From NCBI GenBank assembly GCA_037954325.1, contig JBBMNZ010000030.1, positions 10,054,501 through 10,118,500 of the forward strand: a stretch of 64,000 bases of DNA, in the 5' to 3' direction. Below, piece by piece: positions 46,060 through 58,115 of the stretch. The stretch is from Fistularia commersonii. Taxonomy: Eukaryota > Chordata > Actinopteri > Syngnathiformes > Fistulariidae. A model generated the notes under the pieces. It ran no database searches. It was not told the DNA's origin and saw only the letters and a program-made list of their open reading frames with translations. The stretch's first letter is position 1. Each line of letters begins with the position of its first letter. The position numbers were made by a program, and so were the translations under genes.

Positions 46060-46167
46060 TATTCTCCCTCCTTCTTAACTATTATCTACTCTTGTTATGT
46101 TTTTGCTTGAAACTCTGGCACAACAATTTCCTTCGGGATAAATAAAGTTGTTCTTATCTTATCTTAT
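46060..46167 (+). mobile_element. LINE 3' end inside SINE-A
   Basis: 'gaaactctggcacaacaatt', 'tccttcgggataaataaagt' and a (TTATC)n-like tail. Equivalent to the insert at 40366-40597 and at the matching point of the SINE. Confidence 0.75.
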
Positions 46168-46370
46168 GTCTCCGTATGACTTATGAATGAAAAAGTGAAA
46201 ACCTGTAAGTCTCTATATGAGGTGTGAATGAAGGAGCGAGTAGTTATATGAAGTGATATATGTCGCTAGATGATGTGAATGAGTGATCAATCAATCAATC
46301 AATGGTATGTCACCCAATGACAGCTAGGATAGCCTCACTTCGTCTGTAGGAAAAGCAGTATAGATAAGGC
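46168..46370 (+). repeat. SINE-A copy, internal units and 3' part
   Basis: Two to three internal units ('gtctctatatgaggtgtgaa'), a (CAAT)n run at 46286-46304 and 'cacccaatgacagctaggat' with a 'gcagtatagataag' end. Confidence 0.8.
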
Positions 46371-47391
46371 CTGGCTTTTTATGCAAGTTAAAAATTCAAT
46401 ATGGTAACTGAATAAGGACAAAAAAGCAAACAAACCAAAGCAAAAAAATAACAGGCCTATATGAAACCATGAAATAATAAAAGAAATAGAAGAAGAAGTG
46501 ATTTTTCCAAGCTTCAAAATAAAACCCGTAGGTTCCTCTGAAGCTCAGACAACTAGCCTGAATTTAGGCGGACGAGAGTCTTGGATTTTAAATCACTGCA
46601 GCTTCTTTTTTCATCTCATTCATAGCCGACAGTCTTCCGTTGCAATCATTTATGTAGCTTTCGTTTTGTCGTGTCATTGTTACCAGTCTTCCCGCAGTGG
46701 GTGTCAGATATCTCAGTGGATAATAAGTATACAGTATAACTGCAATTATTTGTGCTGACAGACTTTCAGAAGGTGCTCACAAGGAAATTACCAGTTTGGA
46801 TCTGGATATTTTCATAACTTCAAATGGAAGGTGAAGCCGCGAGGCAAAGTAAAAACAGTTTATTTTGGGCCCTGCACACTCGAGTAAGAAATAACGCAAA
46901 ATATTATTTCTATTCTCTTTATTCATCCATAAATGGGAAATTGCAAGTCAGTTCAGTTGAATATCGGTTTTTGTTTGGGTTTTTTTTGTTTTCGTGGGAC
47001 TTACTTTTGAGAAACGTCTATGGTTTCGTCCTTCAGTACAGGATGTAAAGAAGTAGAAAAGCCACAATATGAGGAGACTGACTATCCTGAAGCCACCAGA
47101 GTGAAAAATTTATGTATAGCCTCAACTGTATGGCGTACGGTACAATGGGGCCAGTTTTAACTTTTAAATTCCCGTCTTTCCTGTAGAAACGACGGAGGAC
47201 TTTGGTTCAGCCTACCTTGTAGGCACAGACCTTGTAGAGCTCGCACAAAGGTGAGGCTTAACTCTCCGCTTGACTGAATGATACAATCAGCAGGAACAAG
47301 CCGTGGTATGTTTGCATTTGTTGCCAATGCGTGATTGTGCAGAAGCCTCAATAAATATCATGGCCATTGGGGAAAGCATGCAGTGAGAACC
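46371..47391. other. Single-copy stretch, no gene seen
   Basis: 46840-46960 and 47150-47350 are unique. Frames are short and match nothing recognised. Confidence 0.55.
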
Positions 47392-47421
47392 ATATGTATA
47401 TATATATATATATACACACAA

Positions 47422-47452
<31 letters not shown>

Positions 47453-47549
47453 TACATGTATATACACACACACACATATATATATGTATATATACATATA
47501 CACATGTACATATATATACATACATACATACGTATGTATTCATATACAT

Positions 47550-47624
<75 letters not shown>

Positions 47625-47625
47625 C
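47392..47625. repeat. Compound (TA)n/(CA)n microsatellite
   Basis: (TA)n, (CA)n, mixed TACA/TATA, (CA)n of about 25 units at 47551-47602, then (TA)n. Several open frames of about 100 codons on both strands are pure artefacts of it. Confidence 0.95.
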
Positions 47626-47626
47626 A

Positions 47627-47763
47627 GTATGCAAAGTATATAGAGGTCTGCAATTTTTATCATAGGTACTCTTCAACTGTGAGGGGCGGAATGTTCAACA
47701 AAAATCCAGAAAAACACATTGTATGATTTTTAAGTAATTAATATGCATTTTATTGCATGACAA
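47627..47763. mobile_element. Solo Tc1 terminal repeat
   Basis: 'gtatatagaggtctgcaatt', 'cataggtactcttcaactgt' and 'cacattgtatgatttttaag' match the left inverted repeat of the Tc1 copy at 4490-4680. The outer 60 bp and the transposase are absent. Orientation cannot be told from one terminal repeat. Confidence 0.85.
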
Positions 47764-47874
47764 GAGTCCTTGTCCTTGAGTGTCAAGCAAGGAGCCTCAA
47801 ATAAGTATTCTTAAGAGTCTTGATCTGAGATGATCCAGAGGGATCATCAATCCAAAACAAAAATGAGTTATTTA

Positions 47875-48055
47875 TTCATCCTTTCATTCTCACGTCATAT
47901 AGAGTTGTATGTTTCTGGACTGTGGAAGGAAACTTGAGAACCCAGAGGAAACCCTCGCAGACACGGGGAGAACATGGAGACTCCACACAAAAAGCACCTC
48001 TGTCAGAATAAAAACCAGGCAACGTCTTGCGAAAAGGCAGCAGCCCAACTGTCAC
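47875..48055 (-). repeat. SINE-A copy, internal unit to head
   Basis: 'ttctggactgtggaaggaaa', 'gacacggggagaacatggag' and 'ctgtcagaataaaaaccagg' run in minus-strand order. The B box is degenerate. Confidence 0.75.
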
Positions 48056-49204
48056 GCCCTTACCATTAAAAAAACAAAAACAAACAAAAAAAAAAAAAAA
48101 CTGTAATATTTTGGCAGCCTTCGTTACTTTCGGGTTTTATAATAAATCCGCTTTCAGTGACTTTGATAAATGGCACTGCTGTTATCAGGAATGATCAGAT
48201 GAGATTAAGGATACTTTTATTCCTTTCTTGTTTGATCTCAGCCTGCAGAATTTTGTACCGCTTGGGTACAAACCAAAGAGGGAGGTTCGAAATCTACCTC
48301 CAACTGCAAAATGGACTTTCGTAAGACCATTTACAGCAGGGCACCTTTTCAAGGCTCTTCAAACAATCCTGTGACTTTTGCTCCATGCCAGCATATCCGC
48401 AACATCCAGCGGTCATTCTGAGTCTCTTAAGGTCACTGTGCATGAAGGACTCGGGTCATCGGCTCTTTTGAGACAATTACACATCTTTGGCAGGTTTTGA
48501 TGACATAATGATAACAGCGGGAGCGGTAGAAGGTGGTTCATGTCGCCCCATCCTTACGGGTGACACAAGCCGGTTGGACAGCACCTCTGCAGAAACCAAG
48601 TGATACCAAGTATCACAAAGTCAGACATGACCATCATTTTGTAATGCTATCAGATGAATGACTGCACATGCAATTTTGCTGTTTGCCATGAAGACCGAGC
48701 TGTTTTTCTTTTCTCACCTGGCGATTAACCTGGGTTTGATCGCCCTCTTTGATCGCGCTCTCTGTTCGCCCTCTTTGATCGCGCTCTCCGATCGCCTCGG
48801 AACGCAATTCAAACCCCCAAATTGACCCGAAAAATCTGTAAGACTTTCGACACAATGCGCAACATTCCCAGTCATTACTGATTTTGAAAACACTTGGGTG
48901 TTAAAACCTAACCGACCCATTTCGTTGGAGATTTTTTGTCGCAACTGAAAGACTCGGGAATCACGCATTTAACCACCACACCTGACAAGGGATCTCACAC
49001 TACATAATTTGTCAAACCAAGTGAAAGCGTCAAATTCTCATGGGAGCGGCTGCCTCACAACTTAGAGGGCAAACAAACAGCTATGGCATCTGCTCTTCCT
49101 TCCATTAGCGTAGTCCAGTTCTGCTTCATCGACCTGCTACCTCCTCCTCTGTCTGCCATTGATGTTTTGATATTCCACCTAGTTCGTGCCATCTCGGTCT
49201 TTGC
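48056..49204. other. Single-copy stretch, no gene seen
   Basis: A run at 48087-48101. A 26-bp near-perfect tandem duplication ('tcgccctctttgatcgcgct' plus 6 bases) lies at 48740-48791. 48130-48600 is unique. Confidence 0.55.
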
Positions 49205-49390
49205 GTCTCAGGGATGGCGTGTTGCAAAAGGAACAGCAATCGTCTCTGGAACCGAACATTCTGGTTCGATTCCCGGCTCCTGGAAGTGTTGTTGAGCGAG
49301 ACACTGCTCTCCTGATGCTGATGGACAGCAGCCAACTGCTCATGTTTTGCCCATGAGGGATTAATAAAGTATAAATTATTATTATTACGT
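49205..49390 (+). repeat. tRNA-derived SINE, third family
   Basis: A tRNA-like head of about 70 nt ends in a good B box: 'tctggttcgattcccggctc' (49258-49277). A body with 'gttgttgagcgagacactgc' follows, then a LINE-like 3' end 'catgagggattaataaagta' and an ATT tail. It cannot be a working tRNA because no cloverleaf can be completed. Confidence 0.75.
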
Positions 49391-50892
49391 CCCACTCCCT
49401 GTCCCCTCTTCCTCATTGGGTATTGGCAACACATTTTTGCAGTTGGGTCTCTTATCAGCACGTTACCTGATTGCATCCAGAGTGGGTTCAAAAATCCATA
49501 AATGTTTTATTGACTGATTGACTGCAGTTGGGTCTGTACCCCTTACACACTAGTACAGACTGGTGCCAACTCTGCCAGACTGTGACTCACGGGTAGAAAT
49601 AAAGAGATAATATCTTGCAGTGTACCCTCGGCCCGACATGAGTCTTAAACTCTTAAAGTGATGCCTTTGCTTTCATTTCAGAAAACACTTTGGCAAAAGG
49701 GCCTGAAGACGACTCTGGCTGGGACGGTTACCTTTCTCGTCATCATTCTCTTCATTAGAGCGACCGAAGAGGTTATCTTGCTAGTTGCAACAGAGTCGGC
49801 AGAGAGTCACAGGCTGCATCCTTACCACGCAACCCTCCAAAAACAGGATAATGTTCAGATATGTCTAGCGGGGCTGAGAAAAGAAGCACAAATCAATATC
49901 ACTCATCTTTTTTTTTTCCCCATAATAGTCCCTTGAGACAAACAACGGCATAACATGTCGGAAATGCTGAAGTGACACTTGGGTTTATGATATCTTTTAC
50001 CATAAGATGTACACATAGGCATACTGGTACTCAAAGAACCATTAGGGAATTGAAGCCTTGGGGGAAAAAAGAAAAAAACCTTATCACAATATCCCCTAGA
50101 GCTGCAGTCCATCATGTAATAAAGTGCATGAATGAACTGCGGATGACTCATCTTCACTTCACTTGGCTGACACTTTTTCACTTATGCTAGCTATAGCGTG
50201 TCATTATTTCATGATGGAATTTTCTACGAACGGAGAACTCCTGAATGCATATGAGTCTATTTTGTAAGTGTAGACTAGGAGTATTGGGGAATGGAGTTTC
50301 TAGTCAATAAGTGACCAAGCTAATTTGTTGGTAACAAAATTCAGGAAAAAAAAACAAAACAAAAACAAGGATCGTCGCTCCTCGCACAAAGAAAATTTTA
50401 AAGAATAAAAATAATAAGAGCCAAAAAAAAAAGTTATTTGCCTAAGAATTATTCATATTTTTTTTCAGGAAAAATAAATAAATAAATGACTACATTTAAA
50501 GAAAAAATATACAATGTTTGCCAGCGCAGTGGTTGTGTGCATCACTGCCTCTTTATCTTAGCTCACCAGCAGGAGCCACTCATCCGGATATGTGACCAGA
50601 CAACACCAAAAAGGGGTTATGGCTGCATCGCTGCATTTTACAAACACCCTCTGTGCAAATGACAGGCCAAAAGGGTGCACTCTGTATTAACCGGCCCTTA
50701 CGCACCTGGCACCTGGATTGTTCCCTCAATGTCATACATAAGTGTGTATGTGAAAGTAAAAAAAAAAATCCCACTGTCGCAGATGCCATACTGCAAAATA
50801 ACAGGCAAGCGGAAATCTGCTTGTTAAACAAACCATTACATTAGCTGGCCCTTGTGAAATCTTATCACGGCAACTGGACTGGCAATAAAGTA
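49391..50892. other. Single-copy stretch, no gene seen
   Basis: Short A/T runs at 49910, 50350 and 50760. The 92-codon frames at 49658-50181 show no domain. Confidence 0.55.
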
Positions 50893-51125
50893 TTCAGTCA
50901 TTCATTATCTATACTCCTTATCCTGCAGTCAGGGTCATGGAGGGTTATCACAACAGTGATTGGACGAAAGGCAGAGATCAGAGAAACAACTACTCGCTCT
51001 CTCATTGGGCGATTTAGCTTCCTCAATTAATCTACCGCATGATTTTGGACAGTGAAGTGAAAACGTAGACTCGACGGAAAGACCTTCTCGCTGTGAGGTG
51101 GAAGCACTAACCACCGCCACTCCGA
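50893..51125 (-). repeat. SINE-A copy, nearly full length
   Basis: 'gtcattcattatctatactc', 'tactcgctctctcattgggc', 'cgacggaaagaccttctcgc' and 'gaggtggaagcactaaccac'. The 3' segment is partly deleted. Imperfect direct repeats, 'aatcttatcacggcaactg' (from 50857) and 'aatcttattgcggcaactg' (from 51152), flank it at a distance. Confidence 0.75.
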
Positions 51126-52004
51126 CATACTTATGAAGAAGTTGTTGTCTAATCTTATTGCGGCAACTGATTGTGGCAACACTTGGAAAGGCATGATTGA
51201 ACAACCACAGATCCGGATGACCTATAAAGTAGTATTCAAAAAGCATGTGGGACTCAAAACTGCAATTACGTTTGTGCTTTGTGGGGATTTCAAAGGGAGA
51301 GCGAGCCTCCGCTTTAGCTAAGAATTTGCTATGAAGAGCAATCGTGGTTCAAGAGCAGCTATATTTCAGAAAATGTTCAGTTTTTTTTTCTAACGGTAGT
51401 GTGTTATCTATTCGACTGTTTACATTTTTTTTAAATTAAAATAATTTAGTCACGTACAAGTACTTGAAGTAAAAATGTTGCTGTGCTAACATTTTGTGAA
51501 TGCCTGGTTACGACCAGGAGGAATGCAATGTGAAAATGTAACAGCTCCGCAGGAATGCGTGCACAAGGCTCTCAAGTTTCCTTTTGTTAGCGGGTACAAG
51601 AACCGTTTTAATTTTGTTAAACCAAAACTCCCCATGCTTCTTTGACAAGGGCAAAAAAGACGATGCAGAAAATGGATTTGAAGAAATGTCGGGAGCCAAA
51701 AGATGTAAGAAAATCGCTTCATTTTATGAATAAATAAACACCAGTACGGCTCAGCTGTCAAGCGAATATTTTTGAAAAAAAATTTTCATCTCAAATACAT
51801 TTTTTATTACGAATGTCAATGTTGCATTAAACTCATCCAATTTTTTTTTTACATATGTTTGCCGGATTTTTTTCAAATCACATATTGCAGTACGAATGCT
51901 GTAAAATTAGCATCACGAATCGTTATCTGTAAACCAATTAGAAGCCATTGTTTTAGGTGGCTCCCGCCTCGCAGTAAGAATGATCCTTGTTCGTTTTTTT
52001 TCCA
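51126..52004. other. AT-rich single-copy stretch, no gene seen
   Basis: No recognised repeat or exon. T runs at 51381 and 51840. Confidence 0.6.
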
Positions 52005-52395
52005 GTCTCTATGTTCTCCCCGTATCCTCCAGGTGAATGACAGAGTGAATGTTTTTTTATGCCTGTATATGAATATGACCTCTATATATGAATGAAAGAG
52101 TGAATACTTGCATGTCTATATGACTTTCGAACGAGAGAGTGACAGTTTATTTTTTTGTCTATATGATGTGTGACTGAGAGTAAATACTTGTATGTCTATG
52201 TGACTTGTGAACGCCAAAGTGAATGATTTGATGTCTCTGACGTGTGAATGAGTGAATGGATGTAAGTCTTTATATGTGGCCCTGTGATTGATCCAGGCTG
52301 AACCCCTCCTCTTGCCCTATGACAGCTTGGATAGGCTCCACCATCTGACTGGCACAAACCAGACTGCTAGATAAGTGGTATAGATAAGAAAAATG
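52005..52395 (+). repeat. SINE-A copy with amplified internal units
   Basis: After 'tgttctccccgtatcctcca', five variants of the internal unit run in tandem ('gaatgaaagagtgaatactt' and 'gtctatatgacttt-gaacga' types, 52030-52280). The 3' part 'gccctatgacagcttggata' and a short tail follow. Confidence 0.85.
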
Positions 52396-53240
52396 AATTA
52401 TTTTATAAGGGTGAGCATAAGGTCTTTGAGTGTAGCTCTTGTTCCTGTAGACATCTGGTAAAGTCACAGGAAACTACTGCTTAAAGTTAAAAAACATCGC
52501 TTTGTAACAGCATGAGAATCCATCAGTCTGAATATAACACGCACTTGTTCCAGTGTAGATCATACGCGTTCCTGTCTAGAAGTTTCCTCCTAATTCTTTG
52601 ACCAAGGATGATCACCAAGCTGCAGTGTGCACGCATTCATGAGAGCCTTCTAAATCAATTTCTCCTTCTTTCTGTGCAAATTTTCAGGGGCGAAAACATT
52701 AGCTATGCAGTGGCTTGGAAACTCCCAGATAATACAAATCAGCTGATTAGGCAGCTTCTCTGATGTCAGCTCAGCGGTACAATCAAAAACAGATATTGCG
52801 GCCTGACAAGTGTGAATTTTTCACCAAAGACACTGATATGACTTTTACAAAACCGGGAAAAAAAAAAGGTTGCTGATATGCAACTATGGATACTTATTTT
52901 GGTCTGGAAGGATAAATAGGCCATTTTATGTGAATTTCGTCTTAAACATCAGACGATGGGAGGCTGTTTTCCATTTTTATATTTGGGATTGGCCAATCGA
53001 TGAGTGTCAACAAACTACCGTACAACATGGCGTATAAACAACACTTAACCAACTCAGACCCCCTGCCACCGCTGTCTGCAAGGACACGGTTAAGAGAGCT
53101 CTCTCACTCAAGATCACTGGAGGAAACATTTTCTGCTATGAAATGTCTATTAGAAATAGCCGTTCATATCGGCAAGCATCTTTGCCAAAGTAATATTTTA
53201 TTTATTGGCTCATTCCAGGCCAATATTGGCCAATAATGGT
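52396..53240. other. Single-copy stretch, no gene seen
   Basis: The 78-codon frame at 53000-53236 has no recognisable domain. No repeats recognised. Confidence 0.55.
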
Positions 53241-53481
53241 GGTAAATGGTCTCTACTTACATAGTGCTTCCATCAGTTTTACAATGGATTGCAATCGCTC
53301 ATTCACACACACACACACACACACACTCAACCACCATGCAGGGCACTAACCCGGCCATCAGAGGCAACCGGGCTCAGTATCTTGCCCAGATATATTTGGC
53401 AATACACAGGTGGAGTCGGGTATGGAATCACCAACCTTCCGATCAGATGCACGCCCGCCCTACCAACGGAGACACAACCGC
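53241..53481 (-). repeat. SINE-B copy, full length
   Basis: On the minus strand it starts with a tRNA-like head: A-box-like 'gttggtagggcgggcgtgca' and B-box-like 'aaggttggtgattccat'. The body with 'tggttgagtgtgtgtgtgtg' follows and ends 'gtagagaccatttacc'. The internal (CA)n at 53304-53326 grew from an AC-rich segment of the SINE. Confidence 0.8.
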
Positions 53482-55419
53482 CCGAATATCCGAAAAACAG
53501 CTAATCCAGTCAGTCTACTCGGCCCTCAGAGACATGCCAAATATATATTTTATTCAATTTTATGTTAAATAAAATGTACAGAGGCTTCACTCCTTCACCC
53601 TTTTTTTTTTTGGAATTGAATTTCTGGTGCCGGTCTCCTTCTGTTTGTTGATAATCTGTGACCGAAATCCATAAGTCCTCAACCAAATGGGAAAAAAAAA
53701 AGTTTTCAGCGCAAGACTCTTGAAATGTGCCTCTTCAAAATGACAACAAAAAAACTTTAACGCAAAAATATATTGTATTAAATATAAATTGTATTCAGCG
53801 CATAGGCTAGCAGTATGGTAGTACTTAAAGACTACTTACTTCATAAAAATCAAAAGAAGTGATGCTTCTGAATTTCTATTTAATTATTTATTTAGCGAGT
53901 TATTCATTCATTTATTTTCTTTTATTTTTGTGCATATATGTTTTGTGACCAAAATCAAAGATTTTCTCTACGAATTACCCCTCCCTACCCTCATTTTTAT
54001 TCGTTTTTTTTTCCAGATCGATAATAGCCTTCAAATGTCATGTATTAAAATTGCTGATTATTTGCAGTTTTTCAGCTGCTTTTCAGACTCCAATTAGGGC
54101 CTTTTTTTTTTTAAGTAAAATTTGAAATCCCTGTTTCGGAGGTGAACCGCGTAGCGGACTGGCATGTTTAAAAAAAAAAAAAAGAATTTTCTCAGATTTA
54201 ATGAAGAGCCAGCTGTGGGGGAAAAAAAAAAAAAAAGGATAAATAAATAAATAAAAAGCAATCATTTGTGAGCCGGTCAAGTGAATGTTATTATTTAAGA
54301 TCCACGCTGTTGCGGCATCAGGGGAGAGGGAAGGGTAAAGTAAGATCTTCAGGCCCTCTGGACGACTTCCGAAACAATTTAGACGGCGCTGGACGACGCC
54401 TGCATGCGAAACGATCGTTGCTGTTGATTCGCTAGTCCAAAGAGGAAATTAACGACATCTGACGTTTTTGAGCGATGGCTTAAATTATTGATGGGGTCAC
54501 GAGGCCACAGAAAGGGTGGCTCCGATCCATGCCGATGCAAACAGACCACAAGGTCACGGACATAAACACTGCAAGCCAGGATTGAGTGCCCAGGCTAGAG
54601 GGCCTGTGAAATGGGGTCTTTCACAGTAAAGCGGAGCACACCGTATAATGCGATGGCCCAGAATTGGGCTCTGGGGGAAATTAGCTGGAGCATGGGTCAC
54701 ATCAAAGTGTTTGGTTGCACTATGTGTGTGTCTGCTTTTTCCACAGTCGCCCTCTACATTATTCTTGGCAGCATTCAGAAAAATAATAAATCACAAGAAT
54801 GTAATTCATACTAAGGTGGGACCAATGTTCAAAATGCCAACCAGATCTGTTTTCATTATATATTTTAACAGCAGCTAATTATTTCACGTCACACAGTAAC
54901 AGCGGCGGCAATACCCCCCCCCCCCCGTTTAGGTGACGCCAGTTATTACTAAGAGAGCGGTTGAATGGACACAAGGGCTCTTCAGCGGTAATGATTCAAC
55001 TGGTTGGCTCATCCAATCGAGCGCAGACAATTAGTGAGACAGAAACGCCGCCAGTGCCGTGAAGTGAAACTATTTCTTTAATGCTCCGCCAAGTAGTTTT
55101 GATTAGCACTGATAGAAACTACTTTGGAGTTTAGCTCTGTGGTCTCCTTCAAATGACGCATTTAACAGAAGGCCACGGGTAGGGGGGTCCAGGGACAAAT
55201 GTTCGGATGGTTGTACAAAACCAGTGTCAGGGCAAGATGACGTTCACGCTTTCATAAGTTTTGGTCCCGAAGTGCGATGACTCAACTAAATATGGATCAA
55301 CGGATCAATAATTATTTATCTTTTTTCTTCCCCTGCTTGCTTCCTCGGCATGGAAGAAATGCGGGGTGTTTTCTTTTTCTTCTTTTTTTTTTTCCTCTTA
55401 GTCAATATCGAGGAGACCA
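53482..55419. other. Single-copy stretch, no gene seen
   Basis: T/A runs at 53602, 54101, 54168-54184 and 54222-54236; a C run at 54915-54927. 54300-54700 and 54930-55200 are unique with balanced composition and could be conserved noncoding DNA. Frames at 54611-54878 match nothing. Confidence 0.55.
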
Positions 55420-55700
55420 GCAGCACAGTGGCGCAATGGTTACTTCCTCCTCATACCAAGAAGGTTTATAATTCAAAAGGATGCCTTTCTGTGAGGAGTT
55501 TGCATATTCTGCCCATGTCTGCATGGGGTTCCTCCAGGTTTTTCGGTTTCCTCCAATAGCCCGAAAAAATTCAGGAGGTTCACCGGGGATGTGAATGAGA
55601 GAGTAAATGGTTGTATATCTCTATAAGTGGCCCTGCAATCAACTGGCGACCAGCCCAGGGTGAACGTTGCCTCTTGCCCTATGACAGCTGGCTCCTGCCA
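55420..55700 (+). repeat. SINE-A copy with A-box head
   Basis: Begins 'cacagtggcgcaatggttac', where TGGCGCAATGG fits the polymerase III A box TRGYNNARNNG. The head is followed by 'ctgcatggggttcctccagg', 'gtgaatgagagagtaaatgg' and 'ttgccctatgacagctggct'. Best view of the head and body of the family. Confidence 0.88.
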
Positions 55701-57339
55701 AATTATGATATCACATCAAATCCCCCTCTCTGGGTTGATGTCACGGCCCGGTGCGACACCTTGTAATTTGATGCCATGGCTGGCATGTCGTCCAACAAGA
55801 TGACAGCTATGCAAAGGTGGGCTCCAATTTCAAAGGTGGGTCATGTACACGGCATATTGCAATTTCCTTTGTTTTTATATCAGATGAAACCAGATTATGA
55901 AAAATCTGAACTCGCTGCCGATGTAATTTCCACGAGCGTGTAGATAGTGCAGCTCAAGGCTGCTCAAGCATGCTTTGTCATCAAGGTCAAGGCGAATTTA
56001 CAGATTTCCTGTATATATAGCTATATTTTTTTTTACAGATTTAATGCCATTTTGAATGCGGCTCTATCATGTATTTATTTATTTTTTGTTTTGCAAGTTG
56101 CAGCACATTTTATAAGTGATAAAAAAAAAGGACAATTCCAGCATGCTTTTCCAACACCCCCGCCCCATAAAGCCGATGAACTAGCAAGTACGCACTACTG
56201 TCAGTGACCTAGTTAACTCTTTGTCGTCCAAGAGTGAGAGGTGACTGTTTTAAATGCTAATGGAGTGACATAACCAATCGCCCCCGTCGGCTTCGGAAAG
56301 CTGTTCTGCTTTAGCACGAAATGCCAAACCGGTTACTCATCTGCTGAAAGTTACTTCCGATCTATCACTCTTCCAAACCTCATATTTCAGATGGGTTTTT
56401 AAAAACTAGACTCTGTTCCCCAGTGGTTCCCAAATGAGTTGGAAAAGGGACGCTTTTTGGCCCCGATTAGGGATTCGTGCCTGAGAAGACTAGCAGACTT
56501 GTAAAAAACTTCACGTAAGAATCGCCTTGTTAATGAACTTTCCTCCCATAATCTTGTTTTTGTCGCACAGGTTCACACGAAACAATGAAAATCGTCCCGG
56601 ATAGCGCGCGGTCGTGCCAGGTTAGCGATCTCGCTACTAATGCAGCACGGAGGAGGCAAAGTGCAGTAACTAAAGTAACCCGCTCTGATTATGCTCTTGA
56701 ATTATAAGTCCGCGTGCCTTCAGTGCACCACTTCTGGTCGTTGTGTCAGACTTAAAGTGAAAATTAGCTTCAAAGATATGTTATATACATGTATTATTCA
56801 TTATTGCTGCTACATGAAGGGAAAAAAAAGTCCTTTTTGAAATAGCACTTTGCTGCAGCCTACATTCTCCCACGATAGAACCGAGCCCTATAACAAGAGT
56901 TAATCAGTTAATAATTTACATTTCATTTCACCTTAACTACGATACTGCGCTCCTTTTCGGGTAATAAAAAAAAGGCAAAAACAAGGGCCGTCTATAACTC
57001 ACTACATTAGATTATACTGTGTAGGAGCTTTTATTTATGTTATTGGATCATACGTTACTAATGCAGGCTATCGTGACATTTACCGCCTGAGCCGTCCGTC
57101 CCTCGCGGCCTGGAATCGGAGTCGTTTTGAATCATTCAGTCCGTATTCAGCAAGAGATGAAACCTCTTTTTCGTCAAAGCAAGGTTTCGCATATTGAATC
57201 GTCGCTAAATGAAGAAAAACAAAGACCGGAAAGCCGCCAATCGTCTTTTTAGCGCAGAACACACGCGCCGCTCCTCCCCTCATCCCTTTATTTGTCACTT
57301 TTATCATCCTCCTTTTGTCTCATTTTATCCTTTATTTGT
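55701..57339. other. Single-copy stretch, no gene seen
   Basis: A solo hAT-like end 'cagtggttcccaaatgagtt' at 56421 has no visible partner. 56480-56760 and 57060-57280 are unique. No exon is supported. Confidence 0.5.
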
Positions 57340-57760
57340 CTACCCATCTAAATAAATAAATGCGTAAATTGCAGAGGAGGAACAAAAAAAGGGACCTAAG
57401 AGAGTGAGGAGAGAAGAAAACTAGGGCAGTCTAACCTGGATGCATCGTCCCCAGCAATTTGCTCAGATGGAGAGCAAGGGATTGAGGAGGAGGAGGAGGA
57501 GGAAAACAAGGAGCTTAAGAGCATCTCCGCTCGAAAGGGGGTGGCTTAGAGAAAACAAGCAAAATGGCCCGACAAGCCGAAACACTAAGAGAAATGGATA
57601 GAGCGAGGGGGAGGACAATGGGGGAGGGCAGGGAAGGGGATTGGTGCCGGTGAAATGACAAAATGGAAAGGGTGAGCCGGGAGCAAGAGGGAGTCCGCAG
57701 AGGACAAGTGGACGGCGAGAAGGGTAGAGGGAGAAAGACTGAGGTAACAATTTACCACTT
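57340..57760 (+). other. Purine-rich tract with (GGA)n
   Basis: The plus strand is strongly A+G-biased, with a (GGA)n run at 57485-57502. Such asymmetric tracts can form triplex DNA. Frames in it are artefacts of composition. Confidence 0.7.
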
Positions 57761-57887
57761 TGGTAAGAAAACAATACAGATGATTTTAGCAGAGAAATGT
57801 GGAGTATCGAGTGCAGACGGCTCTCAAGGGGCTAAAGGCGATACTATTTATTATGTTTTTCTAACATTGGGGGGAAAAAAAGCCTCC

Positions 57888-58115
57888 CCAGCGAGGAGGT
57901 CCCTGGTTCAATTCTGACTTGGGGCCTTCCTGTGTGGCGTCTCAATGCTCTTCCATATCTGCATGTGTTTCCTCCGGGTTCTCCGGTTTCATTGGAGACG
58001 CTAAATTACTGTGTGAACGAGAGGGCGAATAGTTGTTTCTCTTTATATGGCGCCCTGTGATTGGCTGGTGACCGGTCCATAACCCCATAGCCTCCTGACT
58101 GGCAGTTTCATGGGA
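57888..58115 (+). repeat. SINE-A copy, head to 3' part
   Basis: 'gaggaggtccctggttcaat' (B box with one change), 'cctccgggttctccggtttc', 'gtgaacgagagggcgaatag' and 'gattggctggtgaccggtcc'. A single internal unit. The tail is weak. Confidence 0.82.

Noticed and set aside
47287..47726. Several frames of 70-129 codons on both strands
   Set aside because: They translate the compound (TA)n/(CA)n microsatellite in all frames.
49205..49277. Possible genuine tRNA gene
   Set aside because: The B box is good, but the arms do not pair and a SINE body and tail follow, so it is a SINE head.
56421..56440. hAT-like terminus 'cagtggttcccaaatgagtt'
   Set aside because: No matching inverted end or 8-bp duplication was found within several hundred bases.
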